NCBI GenBank assembly: GCA_016930055.1
Contig: JAFGHP010000061.1
Coordinates: 1-37,721 of the forward strand
Direction: 5' to 3'
Length of the DNA: 37,721 nucleotides
Origin: Candidatus Bathyarchaeota archaeon
GTDB taxonomy: Archaea > Thermoproteota > Bathyarchaeia > TCS64
In this document: in pieces, positions 33,798-37,721 of the stretch
Layout of the letters: every line of letters begins with the position of its first letter
Position numbering within the stretch: the stretch's first letter is position 1
Notes under the pieces: generated by a model
Databases searched by the model: none
The model's input: the letters and a program-made list of their open reading frames with translations, nothing else
Told to the model about the DNA's origin: nothing
Program-made: the position numbers and the translations under genes

Positions 33798-35237
33798 ATG
33801 ATTAATATGAATACTAAAGAATCACTTGATGCTATTCTTAACCCGAAAAGCGTTGCGGTTATTGGTGCTAGCAGTGATCCAATGAAATGGGGATATATGC
33901 TGCTAAATGCCATAAAAGTTGGTGGATTTGAAGGTCAAATTTATCCTATTAATGTTAGAGCTGCTGAAATAAATGATATACTTGGCTACCCAGTTTATGC
34001 AAGTGTAAGAGATGTTCCTGGTCCTATTGACTCAGCTGTTATCGTCGTACCAGCGAGATTTGTTCCTGGAGTATTCGATGATATGGTAGCTAAGGGAGTA
34101 AAAGGTGCTGTTGTAATTACTAGTGGTTTTAGTGAAACTGGAGAAGAAGGAGCTAAAGCTATTGCTGAGGTAAAAGAAAAAGCAGCAGGCAAACTCCGTT
34201 TTGTTGGTCCTAATTGCATGGGTGTAACAAGTAGTCAAGCAAAATATAGTGCTCTAATGGTTCCATTCCTTGCAGAAAAAGGAGAGGTAGCTTTTATAAG
34301 CCAAAGTGGAGGATACGGACTTCAACTTTATCTCCGTGCCAATGCATTAGGAGTTGGAATAAATAAATTTGTAAGTAGTGGTAACGAAACCGATCTTAAG
34401 GGTTGGGAATACTGCGAATACTTAGCAGATGATCCAACTACAAAAGTAATTTGTATGTACATTGAAGGCCTTAAAGAAGGTAGAAAATGGTACGAAGCAG
34501 TAAAAGAGATTACTAAAAAGAAACCATTAGTTGCTATCAAAGTTGGAGTAACTGAAGCAGGTAGCAAAGCTGCAGCTAGTCATACTGGTTCTATTGCTGG
34601 CAGCGATAAAGTGTATGATGCAGCATTCAAACAAGCTGGAGTAGTCCGTGCAGGTGATGCTGCAGAGATGTTTGATTATGTAAAAGGGCTGCTTTACTGT
34701 AACTTACCAAATGGAAATAATATTGGAATCGTAAGCAACTCTGGTGGTGTTGCAGTTGAAACCGCTGATCGACTTATACAAAATGATCTCAAAGTACCCA
34801 CATTAAGCGAAGCTGCTCAAGAACAGATTAAAAAAGTAATTCCTGCTTTTGGGAACCCTAAGAACCCTGTTGACTTAACTGCAAATCTTGATATGAATGG
34901 TTTCCTAAACGCTCCTGACATAGTTCTTAAACAACCTGAAATCGATGGTTTGGTAACTATTGGTCTAGGTACAGCTATAGTCAAAACTATGTTCCCAGAT
35001 GTCGACCAGGAAAGTTTGACTGGATTACTCGATATGATAAATACCCAACTAGTTAATACCTATCAAAAATATGGTAAACCCGTTATAGTAATTGATCCTG
35101 CTGCCGATGTTGAACCAGAATCCGCAAAAATTCTTGAATCAAAACGAATACCTGTATATACGACTCCTGCGAGAGCAGCTGATGTGATGGGTGTTCTCTA
35201 TCGCAGAAAATTATACTTGGATAAAGTAAATGCTTAA
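33798..35237 (+). CDS. ADP-forming acyl-CoA synthetase, alpha subunit
   Basis: It releases carboxylate and makes ATP from acyl-CoA, ADP and phosphate, the main energy step of archaeal peptide fermentation. The CoA-binding Rossmann domain with AVIGASSDPMKWGY (about 18-31) is followed by the succinyl-CoA-synthetase-like domains. The phosphorylated His262 sits in AASHTGSIAG. The length of 479 residues covers only the alpha half; the ATP-grasp beta subunit is not in the window. The start at 33798 could be replaced by the ATG at 33807, for which GAG is better placed. Acetyl- or aryl/branched-acyl specificity cannot be read. Confidence 0.93.
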   Translation: MINMNTKESLDAILNPKSVAVIGASSDPMKWGYMLLNAIKVGGFEGQIYPINVRAAEINDILGYPVYASVRDVPGPIDSAVIVVPARFVPGVFDDMVAKGVKGAVVITSGFSETGEEGAKAIAEVKEKAAGKLRFVGPNCMGVTSSQAKYSALMVPFLAEKGEVAFISQSGGYGLQLYLRANALGVGINKFVSSGNETDLKGWEYCEYLADDPTTKVICMYIEGLKEGRKWYEAVKEITKKKPLVAIKVGVTEAGSKAAASHTGSIAGSDKVYDAAFKQAGVVRAGDAAEMFDYVKGLLYCNLPNGNNIGIVSNSGGVAVETADRLIQNDLKVPTLSEAAQEQIKKVIPAFGNPKNPVDLTANLDMNGFLNAPDIVLKQPEIDGLVTIGLGTAIVKTMFPDVDQESLTGLLDMINTQLVNTYQKYGKPVIVIDPAADVEPESAKILESKRIPVYTTPARAADVMGVLYRRKLYLDKVNA

Positions 35238-35246
35238 AATCTTTTT

Positions 35247-36011
35247 TTATTTAATTGCAACAAATAATGTAATCAACTCATCATTTCTTATGGGGAGATT
35301 ATTTGTATCATTTTTCCATTTTATTAATTCTAAAACACCAAATTCTAATCCCTTTTGAGATATTGGTCTAAACATGCTCCATAATTTTTTTTGAGCAATT
35401 TCAATAAATTCATCAGCCATTTGGTATCTTTCAATTTCATAATGGATTGCTTTGAAACTTCTAAATCCTGCTTTTTCAAATAAATTTTTTAACTCATTAT
35501 CACTTGGATAAGCTTTCAACTGTCCTTCTAAAATTTCTGGGAAAAATTTGAAAACTGTCTTAATTTTTAATTGATCGTGACTGATTGTATGTATAATTTT
35601 TATACCATTAGTTTTTAGTACTCTATAAAGCTCTTTAGCACTTTGTTGTCTACCTGAAATATGATGCCACACTTGTGCAGCATATATTGTGTCAAATATT
35701 GAATCTTTAAAGGGCATCCATTCACTCACCGCTCTTACAAAATGTATCTGTGAATTCTTTTTCATTGCTTGATCCAGCATCCCTGAAACAGGATCAAATC
35801 CTATAACTGTTGAATTAGTAACTTCATTTATTCCAATACCATAATTTCCAGTTCCACAACCCATGTCAGCAATAATTGATTTGTCTGTAATTTTTGCTAT
35901 TTTAACTGCTTCATTTGCCCAAAAAAGAATATCTTCACTTATTCTTCCTTTATCGTATTCTTGACTAATTTTATTAAATTCATTACTAGAATCTTTCGAC
36001 ATATAATTCAT
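35247..36011 (-). CDS. Class I SAM-dependent methyltransferase
   Basis: A 254-residue methyltransferase with the SAM-binding motif IADMGCGTGNYGIGI near residue 50 and the acidic FDPVSGMLDQA next. An AVSEWMPFKDSIFDTIYAA strand and a VLKTNGIKIIHTIS segment follow, typical of UbiE/Coq5-like small-molecule methyltransferases. The substrate is unknown. The ATG at 36011 is chosen for its GAGGT ribosome binding site; the TTG before it is less likely. It converges on the acyl-CoA synthetase alpha gene (nine-base gap) and is divergent from the VOC gene. Confidence 0.85.
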   Translation of the reverse strand: MNYMSKDSSNEFNKISQEYDKGRISEDILFWANEAVKIAKITDKSIIADMGCGTGNYGIGINEVTNSTVIGFDPVSGMLDQAMKKNSQIHFVRAVSEWMPFKDSIFDTIYAAQVWHHISGRQQSAKELYRVLKTNGIKIIHTISHDQLKIKTVFKFFPEILEGQLKAYPSDNELKNLFEKAGFRSFKAIHYEIERYQMADEFIEIAQKKLWSMFRPISQKGLEFGVLELIKWKNDTNNLPIRNDELITLFVAIK

Positions 36012-36090
36012 CAAGACCTCTATAATCTAAAATCAGAATCTCCCATAATCATTAGATAAGCTTTATTTAATTTACTTATATTGTGAAACT

Positions 36091-36480
36091 ATGAAAGATT
36101 ATGCTGTTAGAGGATTAATCACTTGGTTATATTATAAAGATCTATCTGGTGCACAACGTTTCTATGAGGATGTCATGGGTTTTGAAATGGTGGTTGATCA
36201 AGGTTGGAGTAAGATATACAAAGTTCTTGAAGGAGGTTATATAGGCTTAGTTGATGAGTCTAAAGGATATCATAGAGCTTCTGAAAAGAAGCCTGTAATT
36301 ATTTGTTTAAATGTAAAGGATGCTGATGCATGGTATGAGAAATTAATCTTTAAAGGATTAAAAATTGAAAAGAAGCCTTCTGAATCTATAAGATTAAAAA
36401 TAAAAGTTTTCATGTTGAAAGATCCTGAAGGTTATGTTATTGAAATCCAACAGAGTCTTCTAGGAGCATTAAGTATCTAA
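36091..36480 (+). CDS. VOC (glyoxalase/bleomycin-resistance-like) protein
   Basis: 129 residues with two beta-alpha-beta-beta-beta modules: LITWLYYKDLSGAQRFYEDV and IICLNVKDADAWYEKL, ending with MLKDPEGYVIEIQQ. The ending is typical of vicinal-oxygen-chelate proteins, with the metal-binding Glu in VIEIQQ. A clear His ligand is not seen in the first module, so metal binding is uncertain. It could be a glyoxalase-like lyase, epimerase or binding protein; no substrate is assigned. Confidence 0.8.
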   Translation: MKDYAVRGLITWLYYKDLSGAQRFYEDVMGFEMVVDQGWSKIYKVLEGGYIGLVDESKGYHRASEKKPVIICLNVKDADAWYEKLIFKGLKIEKKPSESIRLKIKVFMLKDPEGYVIEIQQSLLGALSI

Positions 36481-36587
36481 TAAACTTCATTTTAAAGTCT
36501 AGAAACAATAATTGTTCCTAAACGTTATTTCTCTTGAATTTAATTAGTTTTTGGTCCTTTATGAGTTATGAATTTTTTTATTGAAAC

Positions 36588-37640
36588 TTAATTGAAAACG
36601 TTTTTTAGATCTAGCAAAGAACCCTTAGCAACAATGATGCTTGTTCCATCTTCTGGATTAATTTCATATAATGTTACTTCTTTTAATGGTGTTTTTTTAA
36701 CGTTATAGTAACTTTCATATGCAGTAAATTCAAAGTCAACATTTTCATATGCCATATTACCATTCTTTGTGGTTCTAAATCCTCCAATTGGATCAAATAT
36801 GCTCACCAAATTAGTTCCTGCTTTTAGCATAATTATTGGATGTTGGTTACCGTTTTCTAGAGATATTATACCAACATACATCTGATACATCTTTTTTAAA
36901 GTATATTTCATGTAAACATAATTCATTGCATATTCCGCTAGAATATGGTCTTCTCCGTCACCCTGTTTTTTTAATACAGTAAATTCTGGTGTTTGAATAT
37001 AATTCTCTATAAAACCCATTTCAAATTCATTTACTATTTCTCTATCTTTGTACAGAAATGTATCAATACTAACAATTTGTGGGAAATAATTATCCTGAAT
37101 CTTAACAATATTGTTATTTAGCCAGTCGTATATTCTACCAAGATTATACCACTCATCTAAACTATAATTTGTAATGCTGCTTGTGGTAGCATTTACTTTA
37201 TTCATTTCCACTTCAGTTAAAGTTCTTTGAAACGATTTAATGAAAACAGAATATGAATCAAGTGTATTTTGAAAACTGGCTATATTTGATGATAAGTCGG
37301 TTAAATAGTCAAGTGATTCATTATAATCTGAACCAAGTTTTCTGATATCGTTAGATAATTGCATATAATTATTTTCGAGGGAAGAAAATTCTTCTGTTAA
37401 AGTATTGTACATAACATCTAAATCATTTTTCTCGTGTAATATATTCTGAAATGATACAGATAAAGAAAGATACTGTTGATCCAAGCTTTCTTTTTGGTCA
37501 TCTAATAATTGATATTGAATCTTTAAACTCTCAATTTGAGGATTATAGTATTCTCCTGACCACCAATATACTGCTCCCCCACCAATCGATGCTCCTAAAA
37601 CAAAAATAAGTATTAATAAACCAGTTACTTTAGGATCCAA
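36588..37640 (-). CDS. Membrane-anchored coiled-coil protein with a transglutaminase-like domain lacking the catalytic Cys
   Basis: 350 residues. An N-terminal hydrophobic anchor (about 6-27) is followed by a coiled coil (about 35-145) with repeated Leu/Gln/Glu heptads. A globular C-terminal domain follows. Its pattern EFTVLKKQGDGEDHILAEYAMNYV matches the archaeal transglutaminase-like motif GDCEDHA, but the Cys is Gly229. The expected His267 (NQHPIIML) and Asp283 (IFDPIGG) remain. The protein is thus probably a non-catalytic, cell-surface or periplasm-facing binding domain. The start is TTG, with GGGGAT just upstream. No homologue is named with confidence. Confidence 0.65.
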   Translation of the reverse strand: MDPKVTGLLILIFVLGASIGGGAVYWWSGEYYNPQIESLKIQYQLLDDQKESLDQQYLSLSVSFQNILHEKNDLDVMYNTLTEEFSSLENNYMQLSNDIRKLGSDYNESLDYLTDLSSNIASFQNTLDSYSVFIKSFQRTLTEVEMNKVNATTSSITNYSLDEWYNLGRIYDWLNNNIVKIQDNYFPQIVSIDTFLYKDREIVNEFEMGFIENYIQTPEFTVLKKQGDGEDHILAEYAMNYVYMKYTLKKMYQMYVGIISLENGNQHPIIMLKAGTNLVSIFDPIGGFRTTKNGNMAYENVDFEFTAYESYYNVKKTPLKEVTLYEINPEDGTSIIVAKGSLLDLKNVFN

Positions 37641-37721
37641 TTTCTATCCCCTTTTTCCTACCAATATTTTTTATTGAGTTTTAATTAGATAAAGAGATTA
37701 TGAATTAGTAATATTTAATTA

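Noticed and set aside
33995-34567. Long antisense frames within the acyl-CoA synthetase alpha gene
   Set aside because: They are shadows of a strongly conserved coding sequence on the other strand.

Overview
The window is an AT-rich archaeal chromosome segment (roughly 30% GC by eye outside the rRNA). Archaeal markers are abundant: TFS, RpoL and RpoF RNA polymerase parts, Csl4 exosome subunit, Dph2, PCNA, FEN1, SRP54, eL21 and L10e-type uL16, DUF655, and an ADP-forming acyl-CoA synthetase. TATA-like boxes and GGTG/GGAGG ribosome binding sites fit this. The lineage cannot be fixed from the sequence alone. Gene content (SCP2 protein, orphan ADP-forming acyl-CoA synthetase, low GC, rRNA without a linked 5S gene) is compatible with an Asgard archaeon, but that is a guess. 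No insertion sequence, CRISPR array, integrase or tRNA gene was seen.

Layout. 1-470: 3' end of 23S rRNA on the plus strand. 567-8085: a nine-gene histidine operon on the minus strand (hisG-hisD-hisC-HAD phosphatase-hisB-hisH-hisA-hisF-hisI) in which every junction overlaps; hisE is absent and the HAD protein is the natural candidate for histidinol-phosphatase. 8345-12023: the conserved archaeal information-processing run dph2-csl4-rpoL-DUF99-tfs-pcna. 12226-15467: srp54-eL21-rpoF-DUF655-uL16. 15595-19419: an acyl-CoA synthetase, then a HerA/FtsK-like ATPase with an altered Walker B motif behind a small winged-helix gene. 19533-21588: RibU-like ECF substrate-binding protein and an M20 amidohydrolase. 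21594-24201: fen1-lig pair. 24245-26573: DUF401 membrane protein, a 60-residue membrane protein, thioredoxin and a divergent winged-helix regulator. 26560-35237: amino-acid and carboxylate metabolism with two Lrp-type regulators (glutamine synthetase, D-aminoacylase, malate/lactate-type dehydrogenase, aminotransferase, SCP2, ADP-forming acyl-CoA synthetase alpha subunit). 35247-37640: methyltransferase, VOC protein, and a membrane-anchored coiled-coil protein ending in a transglutaminase-like domain that lacks its catalytic cysteine.

How it fits together. The his operon is a nearly complete route from PRPP/ATP to histidine. fen1 and lig, together with pcna elsewhere in the window, supply Okazaki-fragment processing. 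The right-hand third reads as peptide and amino-acid turnover: deacylation of N-acyl amino acids, transamination, and ATP gain from acyl-CoA, with glutamine synthetase handling ammonia. A 10-base word (ATACAAATGT) recurs in the glnA upstream dyad and in a long inverted repeat at the first lrp gene, suggesting that this Lrp regulates both.

The observations most worth following are the pseudo-transglutaminase, the PEAW-type ATPase, the Lrp/glnA operator set, the overlapping dyads at the thioredoxin/regulator junction, the HAD gene inside the his operon, the unlisted 60-residue membrane protein, and the very frequent TTG start codons. No single feature amounts to a demonstrated new defence or mobile system.
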